Shown: in pieces, positions 50,891 through 59,489 of the stretch
Layout: each line of letters opens with the position of its first letter
Numbering within the stretch: the first letter of the stretch is position 1
DNA from: Methylobacterium sp. DB0501
Lineage (GTDB): Bacteria > Pseudomonadota > Alphaproteobacteria > Rhizobiales > Beijerinckiaceae
Length of the DNA: 64,000 nt
Direction of reading: 5' to 3'
Assembly (NCBI RefSeq): GCF_011043735.1
Contig: NZ_JAAKGV010000013.1
Location: forward strand, 74,066 to 138,065
Position numbers and translations under genes: made by a program
The notes under the pieces: model-generated
The model's input: the letters and a program-made list of their open reading frames with translations, nothing else
Database searches by the model: none
What the model was told of the DNA's origin: nothing

Positions 50891-53800
50891 TCACCGGTCC
50901 ATGCGGCCGGCGGGCGGCGCGTTGGGATCGCCGCCGCCGGCGCCGAAGAGCTTGCGCAGGAAGCCCGGGGCGATCGCCGAGAGCGGGTTGACGCTGATGT
51001 TGGGCGCACTCATCGCGCCGGCGACCCGGAAGTTGATGCCGAACAGGCCCTCGTTGTGGCCGCCGCCGAGCAGCGGGCCGAAGATCGGCACCTGCGACAC
51101 CACGTTGTTGAGGCCGTAAAGCGGCACGAAGGTACCGGCGACGTCGGTGCGGTCCTTGGCCGTGTCGATCCAGCCGCCGAGCGTGAAGCCCATCGCCGGG
51201 CCGGAGATCGCCGCTTCCGAGAAGGCGATCCGGGTGCCGTTGCGCTGGAAGGCCGCGCGCAGGCGGTCGAAGCCGACGTCGTTGGCGTCGCTGCGCCGGT
51301 CCTCGGTCTCGCCCTGGGCCATGATCCGGCCGAGCGCCGGCTCGTTGCGCAGGGCGAAGGAGCGGACCTGCAGCAGGCCCGATTGCGGCCCGTCGTTCAT
51401 GGTCATCTGCAGCGAGAGGGACCCGCCCTGCATGCGCTTGTAGATGTCGAGGAAGCGCAGGGCCGCGCCGGCGTCGGTGGTCTCGGCGTTGAGCACCGGC
51501 GGCGTGGTGCGGTCGGCCTTCGCCACCTCCAGGGTGACCCCGGCCGAGCGCAGGCGGCCCTGGATCCGGGCCTGGCGGAGGTCGTCGCCGCGCAACGACA
51601 GCTTCAGGCTGGCATTGGTCAGCGCCTCCTCGTTGAAGCCGGTCAGGATCGCGAAGCTGAGATCGGCCTCGACGTCGCGGGAAGAGCCATCCTTGCCGCC
51701 CTTGCGCGGCGGTGCCGTCATCGCGCGCAGGAACGGCCGCGCATCGGCGACGCCGCCCTTCGCGCTGATCCGGTAGCCGTTGGCGCCGGTGCGCTCGACC
51801 CGGGCGCGGATGTCGTCCCCCGGCGAGAGCTTGAGGCTGGTGAGGTCGGCCGCTTCGAAGCCGCCCTCGGCGTTGAGCGAGGCGCTGCCGCGCAGCTGCA
51901 CCGGACCGGAATCGAGCGCGATGTCGCGCAGCTCGCTGCCCTGGCCGGTATCGGTGAGGTTCAGCGTGAGCCGGCCCGGCTTGCCGGCGGGCTTGGTCCA
52001 GCCCGGCAGGAGCCCGTCGACGCTCGCCCGGGCGAGGTCGGCCTCGACCCGGATCGGGTTCTTGCCCGGGCGGCCGATCGGCACGACGAAGCGGGCATTG
52101 ACCGGGCCGGCGAGCTGGGGCGCCGTCGGCAGGCCTTTGCGGGCCCGGGCCGCGTCGTCGAGGGTCATGGTCACAAGAGCCTCGCCCGGCGCGCCGGCCT
52201 TCGGCTGGTGCAGGTCGACGGTCAGCGGTGCGCCGGCGAGCCGCCCGTCGCCCTTGAGGCTGAAGCCGTTGCGGTCGTAGGCGACCGCGAAGCGGCCGTT
52301 CTCGAGCTTCTCCTTGCCGACCAGGCGCTCGGCGGCGATGTCGGTGAGGGAGCCGCTCAGGGTCACCGGCAGGTCGGCGATGTCGGGCACCGCCTCGAGG
52401 GAGAGCGGGAAGTCGATGCGCAGGTCGGCCTGGCCGCGCAACGTCGCGGGATCGAGCTCGGTGCCCGAGAGCGAGCGGAACAGCTTGGTCTGGAGCAGCG
52501 AGGCGAGCGCGTCGGCGCCGCCGGTGAGGCGAAGGCCGATCTGGGCCGAGACGTCGTGCGGCACCGCATCCTTGATGACGAAGGAGCCGTCCTGGAGGTT
52601 CAGGGCCCGCCCGTCCGGCATCCGGATCTCGGCGGCGGCGCCGCGGATCGCGGTGTTGCGCCCGGTGACGAGCCCCGAGACCCGGGCGCGGGAGAGCGGC
52701 GGCGCGTCGGGGGAGATCGTCAGCCCGCCCTCGCTCACCGCGAAGGCGATCCGCACCGCCTGGTCGGGCATCGGCTCGCCGCGGGTGGCGGCGGCGAACT
52801 CGGCCATGCTCATGTCGACCACGATGTCGAGGCTGTCGAGCCGCCCGGCCCGCAGGTTGTCGACGAGGTAGGTGCGGATCGGCGGCGCGACGTTCTCCGG
52901 CCAGAGCCGCAGGGCGGCGCGCCCGTCGGTGCGCTCGGCGGTGATGTGCAAGGTCAGGCCGCCCTCGTCGGCCCGCGTGCCGAGCGTGCCGCTGATCGTG
53001 CCGCGGACGGCATCGCCCGTGAGCGCGAGGCGGTCGATCTGCACGCCGTCGTCGCGGCCCGAGAGGCGGGCCTCGACCTGGGCGATCTTCACGGGAGCGT
53101 CGCCGGCCGTCGCCCCGCGCAGGACGGCGTCGGCACCCGACAGGGTCGCGGTCCAGCCCGCGCCGGTGCCGTCCGGCGCCGCCACCCACTCGCCGGCAAG
53201 GCGGACCCGGTTGCCGGCTCCGCGATAATCGAGGGACGCGACCTTCAGCGCCCGGCGGGATTCGTCCCAGGCGGCATCGACGGTCAGCGCCTCGATCGTG
53301 ACCGGGTTGAAGTCCTTCTCCTCGATCAGGAGGTTGCCCTCGCTGGTGGCGAGCCGCAGGGTCATCCCGTCGAGGCGCGCGCCGTGCATCGCCACCTGGG
53401 CCCGGCCGGAGAGCTTCAGGTCGGTAGTGAGCGGCAGGCGCGACTGGCCGGAGAGCAGCAGCAGGTCGGGGGCCGGCAGGTCGTCGAGGGTGAGCACGCC
53501 GTGGCGGCCGCCGTCCGGCGCCTGCTCGACGTCGCCGCCGAAGCGCCACGGCCCGTGCGGGCCGACGATGCGCATCTCGAACACCCGGGCCGGCCGGGTC
53601 GCGTCGCGGTTGAACAACCCGTCGACGCGCGGAAAGACCACGCGCTCGGCGCCGGATTCGTCGAGGAGCGTCAGGCGGGCATTGGTCAGGCGGGCCCGGT
53701 CGAGGCTGCCGATCACGCCCGACGGGTCGAGCACGAGGCTCAGGATCGACGCCACGGTGGCGGAGACCGGCGAGACGGTGCCGCGGGCCGCCGCCACCGC

Positions 53801-54400
53801 CGGCGGGGTGTGCGGCTTCACCTCGGAGGGGTCGTTGGAGGCCGCGAAGGCGATCGAGCCGTCGTGGTGCAGGAGGGCGCGCAGCTGCAGGTCGCGGAAC
53901 TCGACCGAGCGGGCCTGGACCGACAGGCCGAGCAGCGACCACAGGTCGATGGCGACGACCGCGAGGGGAGCCCGCACCACGAGGTCACCCTCCGGGTTGC
54001 GGATGTCGAGGCCGGTGGTGCGCAACGCCAGCGCCCCGTCGCGGTCGATCTCGATAGCGCTGTCGTGCAGGGACACGCTCCAGCCCGGGCCGAGCCGCTC
54101 GGCAATCCCCGCCGCCACCCGGGGCTCGAGCCAGGCGAAGCTGACCGGGCCGCTCGACAGGCGCAGGTAGGCGAGCCCGAGGCCGAGGCAGAGCAGCACG
54201 ACGGCGGCGAGCTTGAGCCACAGCACCCCGCGCAGGCAGGTCCGCAGCAGCGACCGGGGGGCGGCCTTGATCCGCGAGGCACACGGCCCCGGTCCCTCCG
54301 TCGCGCGGAACGGCGGGGCTTGCAGCGTCCGCTCGATGCCCGGATCTCGGCCGGGATCGAGGCCTGGATCCATGACTGGTGTCGCTCGGTCCGTCGTCAC
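50891..54400 (-). CDS. AsmA/YhdP-like large periplasmic-facing protein (DUF3971)
   Basis: A protein of up to 1169 residues with a proline/charged N-terminus, one transmembrane helix (WLKLAAVVLLCLGLGLAYL, about residues 62-80) and then a long beta-rich region. Segments such as LTNARLTLLDESGAERVVFP, GTISGTLGTRADEGGLTLHI and a C-terminal LGGGHNEGLFGINFRVAGAM fit the AsmA-like/YhdP superfamily of bridge-like lipid-transfer proteins. YhdP relatives move phospholipid to the outer membrane. Starts at 54400 or 54373 are both possible. No partner gene is adjacent; bcp lies divergent. Confidence 0.82.
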   Translation of the reverse strand: MTTDRATPVMDPGLDPGRDPGIERTLQAPPFRATEGPGPCASRIKAAPRSLLRTCLRGVLWLKLAAVVLLCLGLGLAYLRLSSGPVSFAWLEPRVAAGIAERLGPGWSVSLHDSAIEIDRDGALALRTTGLDIRNPEGDLVVRAPLAVVAIDLWSLLGLSVQARSVEFRDLQLRALLHHDGSIAFAASNDPSEVKPHTPPAVAAARGTVSPVSATVASILSLVLDPSGVIGSLDRARLTNARLTLLDESGAERVVFPRVDGLFNRDATRPARVFEMRIVGPHGPWRFGGDVEQAPDGGRHGVLTLDDLPAPDLLLLSGQSRLPLTTDLKLSGRAQVAMHGARLDGMTLRLATSEGNLLIEEKDFNPVTIEALTVDAAWDESRRALKVASLDYRGAGNRVRLAGEWVAAPDGTGAGWTATLSGADAVLRGATAGDAPVKIAQVEARLSGRDDGVQIDRLALTGDAVRGTISGTLGTRADEGGLTLHITAERTDGRAALRLWPENVAPPIRTYLVDNLRAGRLDSLDIVVDMSMAEFAAATRGEPMPDQAVRIAFAVSEGGLTISPDAPPLSRARVSGLVTGRNTAIRGAAAEIRMPDGRALNLQDGSFVIKDAVPHDVSAQIGLRLTGGADALASLLQTKLFRSLSGTELDPATLRGQADLRIDFPLSLEAVPDIADLPVTLSGSLTDIAAERLVGKEKLENGRFAVAYDRNGFSLKGDGRLAGAPLTVDLHQPKAGAPGEALVTMTLDDAARARKGLPTAPQLAGPVNARFVVPIGRPGKNPIRVEADLARASVDGLLPGWTKPAGKPGRLTLNLTDTGQGSELRDIALDSGPVQLRGSASLNAEGGFEAADLTSLKLSPGDDIRARVERTGANGYRISAKGGVADARPFLRAMTAPPRKGGKDGSSRDVEADLSFAILTGFNEEALTNASLKLSLRGDDLRQARIQGRLRSAGVTLEVAKADRTTPPVLNAETTDAGAALRFLDIYKRMQGGSLSLQMTMNDGPQSGLLQVRSFALRNEPALGRIMAQGETEDRRSDANDVGFDRLRAAFQRNGTRIAFSEAAISGPAMGFTLGGWIDTAKDRTDVAGTFVPLYGLNNVVSQVPIFGPLLGGGHNEGLFGINFRVAGAMSAPNISVNPLSAIAPGFLRKLFGAGGGDPNAPPAGRMDR

Positions 54401-54586
54401 GCGCGCGTCGCTACTCCGTGCGCCCCGCTCGGCGCCGTGTCGGGGCCGGTGCCCCGGTCCATGTTTGCCCGATCCGGTGACCGGAGGGTAACGTCCTGCC
54501 GCTAATCCGTCGGGTGCGTCGAGGCCCCCGCCCAGCGGGTCCCCTCACCCAGAGGCACACCATCAATCGGCCGAAAGGAAGGCACG

Positions 54587-55051
54587 ATGGCGCTGAACCC
54601 GGGCGACCCCGCCCCCGATTTCTCCCTGCCGGCGACCGGCGGCGAGACCCTGAGCCTCGCCGGCTTCAAGGGCCGCAAGGCCGTGCTGTACTTCTACCCC
54701 AAGGACGATACCAGCGGCTGCACCCTGGAGGCCCAGGCCTTCAACGGGCTGCGCGGTGCCTTCGCCGAGGCCGATACCGCGGTGATCGGCGTCTCGCCCG
54801 ACCCGATGAAGAGCCACGACAAGTTCCGGGAGAAGTACGGGCTCGAATTCCCGCTCGCCTCGGACGAGGCCAAGGCGATGCTCGAGGCCTACGGGGTCTG
54901 GGTCGAGAAGAGCATGTACGGGCGCAAGTACATGGGTGTCGAGCGCACGACCTTCCTGATCGACCGCGACGGCACGATCGCGAAGGTCTGGCAGAAGGTG
55001 AAGGTGCCCGGCCACGCCGACGCGGTGCTGGCGGCGGCACGGGCGCTGTGA
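54587..55051 (+). CDS. bcp: BCP-type peroxiredoxin (thiol peroxidase)
   Basis: A 154-residue peroxiredoxin of the BCP/PrxQ group: NPGDPAPDFSLPATGGETLS, then FYPKDDTSGCTLEAQAFNGL with peroxidatic Cys45. The resolving cysteine found at position 50 in Escherichia coli BCP is Gln50 here, and no other Cys is seen, so this copy must work by a 1-Cys mechanism with an external thiol. It reduces hydroperoxides in the cytoplasm. AAGGAAGGCACG precedes the ATG. It is transcribed alone. Confidence 0.92.
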   Translation: MALNPGDPAPDFSLPATGGETLSLAGFKGRKAVLYFYPKDDTSGCTLEAQAFNGLRGAFAEADTAVIGVSPDPMKSHDKFREKYGLEFPLASDEAKAMLEAYGVWVEKSMYGRKYMGVERTTFLIDRDGTIAKVWQKVKVPGHADAVLAAARAL

Positions 55052-55101
55052 GGCGCGCAGGGTAAGCTTGGTTCATTCGCCGGGCGGATCCGGCACGCAC
55101 C

Positions 55102-55240
55102 CGTCATTCCGGCTCCGCGACGGCGGAGCCGGAATCCAGACGCGCAGGCGGTGTAGACCGCAGCGGAATACGGTCCGGCTTTTGCCGATCCCTCAGCGGT
55201 TCCGGATTCCGGGCTCCGCCGTCGCGGGCCCGGGATGACG
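55102..55240. repeat. Long imperfect palindromic repeat, family B, copy 1
   Basis: Arms CGTCATTCCGGCTCCGCGAC and, inverted, CGTCATCCCGGGCCCGCGAC enclose a variable centre. The next part of each arm carries GCGGAGCC then GGAATCC. Another element of the same design lies at 61804-61941. It occupies the gap between bcp and the M23 peptidase gene and encodes nothing recognisable. Confidence 0.75.
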
Positions 55241-55343
55241 CAGTGGAGGGCACAGACCGCACCGGGACATCGATCGAGATCCGCCCTTGAAACATCCTTA
55301 ACCTTAACCCGCGACGGTCGGTATCAGGTTACGGACCGTCCCG

Positions 55344-56612
55344 ATGCTCGCTTCCCGCCTCTCGTCCCTCGTCTCCTCCCTCACGCCGCCCGCGCGCCGA
55401 TCCGGCGATCAGGACAGGGTCTGGGTGGTTCGGCGCCGGACCCTGGTGCTGGCCGGCATCGCCTTCGCGGGGCTCTGCCTGTGGGCCAGCGCGGCGACCT
55501 GGTTCATCGTTTTTCGCGATGCGGCGCTCGCCCGGTTCATGGAGCGCCAGGGCGCGATGCAATACGCCTACGAGGAGCGTATCAGCGCCCTGCGGGCCCG
55601 GCTCGACCGGGTGGCGACGCAGAAGCTCCTGGAGCAGGACGGGGTCGAGACGCGGCTCGCCGACATCGCCGGCCGTCAGGTCGCCCTGGAGGGCCGCCAG
55701 GCGATGATCGCAGGGCTCGTCGAGCAGGCCGGTGCCGCGGCGGGCGAGGATGGCCCGGCGCCCGCCGGCGGCTGGCCGTCCCGGGACGCCAGGTCCGCAC
55801 CGGCACCTCTGCCCGCGCAGATGCCCCCGACCCCCGAATCCCTCGGCCTGCGCACGGAGGCCGACGACGTCGCGCCAGCGCCGTCCCTCGCGCTGTCCCC
55901 TGCCCTCTCCCCCGGTCTGTCGACCCGGATGGCGATGCTCGAACACGCCCTCGACGGGTTCGAGGCGCGCCAGAGCCGGGCAGTCGGCCGGCTCGCCGCC
56001 GACGGCCGCAGCGAGGCGGCGCGCCTGCGCGGGGTGATGGCCGAGACCGGCCTCGACGCGCGGCGCTTCGCCACCGCCCGCATCGGCGGGATCGGCGGAC
56101 CGCTGGTTCCGGCCGGGTCGGGCCCGTTCGAGAGTGCCGTGCTGCAGGCGCAGCGCGACCTCGGCGAGCGCGACAGCCTGAGACGGATCGTCGGGTCGCT
56201 GCCGCTGCGGCGGCCGGTGGCCGCCGACGGCGGCCTGTCGAGCACCTTCGGCTACCGGGCCGACCCGTTCACCCGCGGCCTCGCGCTCCATACCGGCATC
56301 GACCTGCGCTCCGAATACGGCGCCCCGGCGCGGGCGACCGCCGCCGGCACGGTGACCCAGGCGGATTACGCCGGCGGCTACGGCAACATGGTCGAGGTCG
56401 ATCACGGCCACGGCCTCGTCACCCGCTACGCCCATCTCTCGGCGATCACGGTGGTGCCGGGCCAGTCGGTGGCGGCGGGTCAGATGGTCGGCCGGATCGG
56501 CTCCACCGGCCGCTCGACCGGGACCCACCTGCATTACGAGACCCGCATCGACGGCGAGCCGGTCGATCCGCAGCGTTTCCTGCGGGCGGGCGCCCGTCTG
56601 GCGGCGCGCTGA
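55344..56612 (+). CDS. M23-family peptidoglycan endopeptidase-like protein
   Basis: 422 residues. A basic cytoplasmic N-terminus, one transmembrane helix (TLVLAGIAFAGLCLWASAA, about 33-52), a coiled-coil (about 70-110) and a Pro/Ala-rich linker precede a C-terminal LytM/M23 domain (about 285-410). GLALHTGIDLRSEYG holds the metal His and Asp, and GTHLHYETRIDG holds the HxH. All three zinc ligands are present, so it is probably active rather than an EnvC-type regulator. It is membrane-anchored and acts on the cell wall. Confidence 0.9.
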   Translation: MLASRLSSLVSSLTPPARRSGDQDRVWVVRRRTLVLAGIAFAGLCLWASAATWFIVFRDAALARFMERQGAMQYAYEERISALRARLDRVATQKLLEQDGVETRLADIAGRQVALEGRQAMIAGLVEQAGAAAGEDGPAPAGGWPSRDARSAPAPLPAQMPPTPESLGLRTEADDVAPAPSLALSPALSPGLSTRMAMLEHALDGFEARQSRAVGRLAADGRSEAARLRGVMAETGLDARRFATARIGGIGGPLVPAGSGPFESAVLQAQRDLGERDSLRRIVGSLPLRRPVAADGGLSSTFGYRADPFTRGLALHTGIDLRSEYGAPARATAAGTVTQADYAGGYGNMVEVDHGHGLVTRYAHLSAITVVPGQSVAAGQMVGRIGSTGRSTGTHLHYETRIDGEPVDPQRFLRAGARLAAR

Positions 56613-56622
56613 GACCGATCCC

Positions 56623-56886
56623 CTATCCTTCGACGGTCTCGACCGCCGCAGCCTCGGTGTCGGGCGCGTCCTCGGATCGGGCCGCCATGGCGTCGCGCCG
56701 GTTCTCCTGCTCGGCGCGCAACTCGCGCTCGGCGAGCAGCCAGAACTGGATCTCGAACCCGTCCGGGCGGTGGTTGCGCTCCCAGATGTCGTAGGCGCGG
56801 GCCCGGATCGCCGCCAGGGGAATCTCACGCATCACGAAAAACCTCTCCCTCGGCCCGCGCCCCTTCTTGCCGGGCAGCCGGCTCAT
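56623..56886 (-). CDS. DUF2934-family small protein
   Basis: An 87-residue protein: REIPLAAIRARAYDIWERNH then GFEIQFWLLAERELRAE is the DUF2934 block (about 20-60). An acidic, Ala/Glu-rich tail follows. GGAG lies 7 bases before the ATG at 56886; a longer start is unlikely. The family is common in Rhizobiales, has no assigned function and is often near stress genes. It is convergent with the M23 gene, 10 bases away. Confidence 0.82.
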   Translation of the reverse strand: MSRLPGKKGRGPRERFFVMREIPLAAIRARAYDIWERNHRPDGFEIQFWLLAERELRAEQENRRDAMAARSEDAPDTEAAAVETVEG

Positions 56887-57094
56887 TGGGGCTCCTATAC
56901 CGTGGGTTGGTATCGCTGTCGCCACGGAACGGCGGCGCTCGCCGCCGTGCCGGACTCATTCCCTAACCTATGTTGGTCCGGACGGCGCCAGGACCCGCGA
57001 ACGATGTCCGACCGATCGCTTCGCAATGCGGAACCAGCCTTCGCGCACGCGCCGCGCGGGCTGAGGATCCGTTGCCCGCTCTCCGGAAGGCGGA

Positions 57095-58723
57095 TCAGAC
57101 CAGCCGGCTCTGCTCGATCGCCGCGGCGACGAAGCTCTGGAACAGCGGGTGCGGCTCGAACGGCCGCGACTTCAGCTCCGGGTGGAACTGCACGCCGATG
57201 AACCACGGATGGCCCACCACCTCGACGGTCTCGGGCAGGAGCCCGTCCGGCGACAGGCCGGCGAAGCGCATGCCGTTGGCCTCCAGCCGCTCGCGATAGG
57301 CCATGTTGACCTCGTAGCGGTGGCGGTGACGCTCGGCGATGCGGGTGCCGCCGTAGATCCTGGCGATCTGCGACTCGGGCGCGAGCGCCGCCGTGTAGGA
57401 GCCGAGCCGCATCGTGCCGCCGAGATCGCCCTCGGCCACCCGGCGCTCGAGCTCGTTGCCGCGCATCCACTCGGTCAGCAGGCCGACCACCGGCTCCGGC
57501 GTCGGGCCGAACTCGGTCGAGTTGGCGTCCGGGATGCCGGCGAGCGAGCGGGCCGCCTCGACCACCGCCATCTGCATGCCGAAGCAGATGCCGAAATACG
57601 GGATCTTGCGCTCGCGGGCGTAGCGGGCGGCGCGGATCTTCCCTTCCGCCCCGCGCTGGCCGAAGCCGCCCGGCACCAGGATGCCGTTGAGGCCTTCCAG
57701 GAACGGGGCCGGGTCCTCGCGCTCGAACACCTCGGACTCGATCCACTCCAGGTTGACCTTGACCCGGTTGGCGATGCCGCCGTGATTCAGCGCCTCGATC
57801 AGCGACTTGTAGGCGTCCTTCAGGCCCGTGTACTTGCCCACGATGGCGATCGAGACCTCGCCCTCGGGGCTCTTGATCCGGCCGACGATGTCGTGCCAGC
57901 GGTCGAGCTTCGGCTCGGGGCCGGTCTCGAGGCCGAAATGCGCCAGCACCTCGCGGTCCAGGCCCTCCTCCTTGTAGGAGAGCGGCACCTCGTAGATCGT
58001 GCCGACGTCCCGGGCCTCGATCACCGCCGATTCGCGCACGTTGCAGAACTGGGCGAGCTTGCGGCGCTCCTCGCGGGGGATCGCGCGGTCGCAGCGGCAG
58101 AGCAGGATGTCGGGCTGGATGCCGATCGAGCGGAGTTCCGCCACCGAGTGCTGGGTCGGCTTGGTCTTCAGTTCGCCCGCCGACGGGATGTAGGGCAGGA
58201 GCGTCAGGTGGACGTAGGCGCAGGTGCCCCGCGGCAGTTCCTGGCCGAGCTGGCGGATCGCCTCGAAGAACGGCAGGCCCTCGATGTCGCCGACGGTGCC
58301 GCCGATCTCGACCAGCACGAAATCGTAGGCGTCGTTGCCGTCGAGGACGAATTCCTTGATGGCGTTGGTGACGTGCGGGATCACCTGGATGGTGGCGCCG
58401 AGATAGTCGCCCCGCCGCTCCTTGGTGATGATGTCGAGGTAGATCCGGCCGGTGGTGATGTTGTCGGCCCGCGTCGCCGGCACGCCGGTGAAGCGCTCGT
58501 AATGGCCGAGATCGAGATCGGTCTCGGCGCCGTCGTCGGTGACGAAGACCTCGCCGTGCTGCGTCGGGCTCATCGTGCCCGGATCGACGTTGAGGTAGGG
58601 GTCCAGCTTGCGCAGGCGGACCTTGTAGCCGCGGGCCTGGAGCAGGGCCGCGAGGGCGGCGGAAGCGAGACCCTTGCCGAGCGAGGAGACCACGCCGCCG
58701 GTGATGAAAACATACCGCGTCAT
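57095..58723 (-). CDS. pyrG: CTP synthase
   Basis: A 542-residue enzyme converting UTP to CTP with glutamine as nitrogen donor. The synthetase domain starts MTRYVFITGGVVSSLGKGLA and has RLRKLDPYLNVDPGTMSP. The class-I glutamine amidotransferase domain (about 290-542) has GILVPGGFGQRG, YFGICFGMQ with the catalytic Cys, and HPWFIGVQFHPE with the catalytic His. The length fits the family. It lies downstream of secG on the same strand, a common alphaproteobacterial arrangement. Confidence 0.97.
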   Translation of the reverse strand: MTRYVFITGGVVSSLGKGLASAALAALLQARGYKVRLRKLDPYLNVDPGTMSPTQHGEVFVTDDGAETDLDLGHYERFTGVPATRADNITTGRIYLDIITKERRGDYLGATIQVIPHVTNAIKEFVLDGNDAYDFVLVEIGGTVGDIEGLPFFEAIRQLGQELPRGTCAYVHLTLLPYIPSAGELKTKPTQHSVAELRSIGIQPDILLCRCDRAIPREERRKLAQFCNVRESAVIEARDVGTIYEVPLSYKEEGLDREVLAHFGLETGPEPKLDRWHDIVGRIKSPEGEVSIAIVGKYTGLKDAYKSLIEALNHGGIANRVKVNLEWIESEVFEREDPAPFLEGLNGILVPGGFGQRGAEGKIRAARYARERKIPYFGICFGMQMAVVEAARSLAGIPDANSTEFGPTPEPVVGLLTEWMRGNELERRVAEGDLGGTMRLGSYTAALAPESQIARIYGGTRIAERHRHRYEVNMAYRERLEANGMRFAGLSPDGLLPETVEVVGHPWFIGVQFHPELKSRPFEPHPLFQSFVAAAIEQSRLV

Positions 58724-58868
58724 GGGACTTGCTCCATACACAGGCGTGGCCGGGTTGCCAAACGCCGCCAGCTCAACGGGGTCATGTCCGGGCGGCGGGG
58801 CCGGCCGGATTCACAGGTTTTTTCGGAACTGGAAGGCGGCGCGGAAGCGCCGCCGGTCTTTGGACGAA

Positions 58869-59288
58869 TCAGCGGGACTGGGGCGCCGCGGGGGCGGACG
58901 GTGCAGCGGGGGCCGCCGGAGCAGGAGCTGCCGGCGTCTGCGCCGCCGGTGCGTCGCCCTGCTGCTGACGCAGCTGGTCCAGCACGTTGCCGGCCGGCGG
59001 GGCGCCGGTCTGGCCCGCCGGGGCCCGGCTGCCGGCACCGTCGAAGATCGAGCGTGGCCCCGCTCCCCGGTGCGACATGATCGCCAGGATCATGCTGGTG
59101 GTGAAGAACAGGGCCGCCAGGATCGCGGTGGCGCGGGTCAGCGCGTTGGCCTGGCCACGGCCGGTCATGAAGCCCTGCGTGCCGCCCCCGCCGCCGAGGC
59201 CGAGGCCGCCCTCGGAGCGCTGCAGCAGCACCACGCCGATCAGGGCGAGGACGATGATCAGGTGGACGACGATCAGGACGGTCTGCAT
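58869..59288 (-). CDS. secG: SecG, preprotein translocase subunit
   Basis: A 139-residue protein: MQTVLIVVHLIIVLALIGVV helix, LLQRSEGGLGLGGGGG loop, second helix ATAILAALFFTTSMILAIM, then a Pro/Ala/Gln-rich C-terminal tail. This two-helix topology with a glycine-rich loop is SecG, which aids SecYEG in protein export. The start at 59288 fits the family. It lies directly upstream of pyrG. Confidence 0.95.
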   Translation of the reverse strand: MQTVLIVVHLIIVLALIGVVLLQRSEGGLGLGGGGGTQGFMTGRGQANALTRATAILAALFFTTSMILAIMSHRGAGPRSIFDGAGSRAPAGQTGAPPAGNVLDQLRQQQGDAPAAQTPAAPAPAAPAAPSAPAAPQSR

Positions 59289-59438
59289 CGGGCTTCCGGG
59301 CCGGCCGCGAGGGCCGCCAACGTGGCAATGGCCGGCACGCGGACGCGTCCGGACCTCCAATTCCGGGCGCTCCTATACGAGAAGTGCGCCGGAGCCAAGG
59401 GTGGTGGGGAGGATGAAGCCTTGGAATGCCCGCGCCCG

Positions 59439-59468
59439 AACCCTCCCCCCCCTCTGCGGGAGAGGGTT
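59439..59468. repeat. Family A hairpin fragment
   Basis: AACCCTCCCCCCCCTCTGCG and GGAGAGGGTT pair as the terminal hairpin of the family A repeats at 13376 and 24209, but the rest of the element is absent. It lies between the dihydroorotase and secG genes and could serve as a terminator of the leftward dihydroorotase transcript. Confidence 0.55.
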
Positions 59469-59489
59469 CACGCGCCCGGCCGTGGCGTC

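Noticed and set aside
57149..59080. Long plus-strand frame opposite pyrG (643 codons)
   Set aside because: Antisense to an unmistakable CTP synthase.
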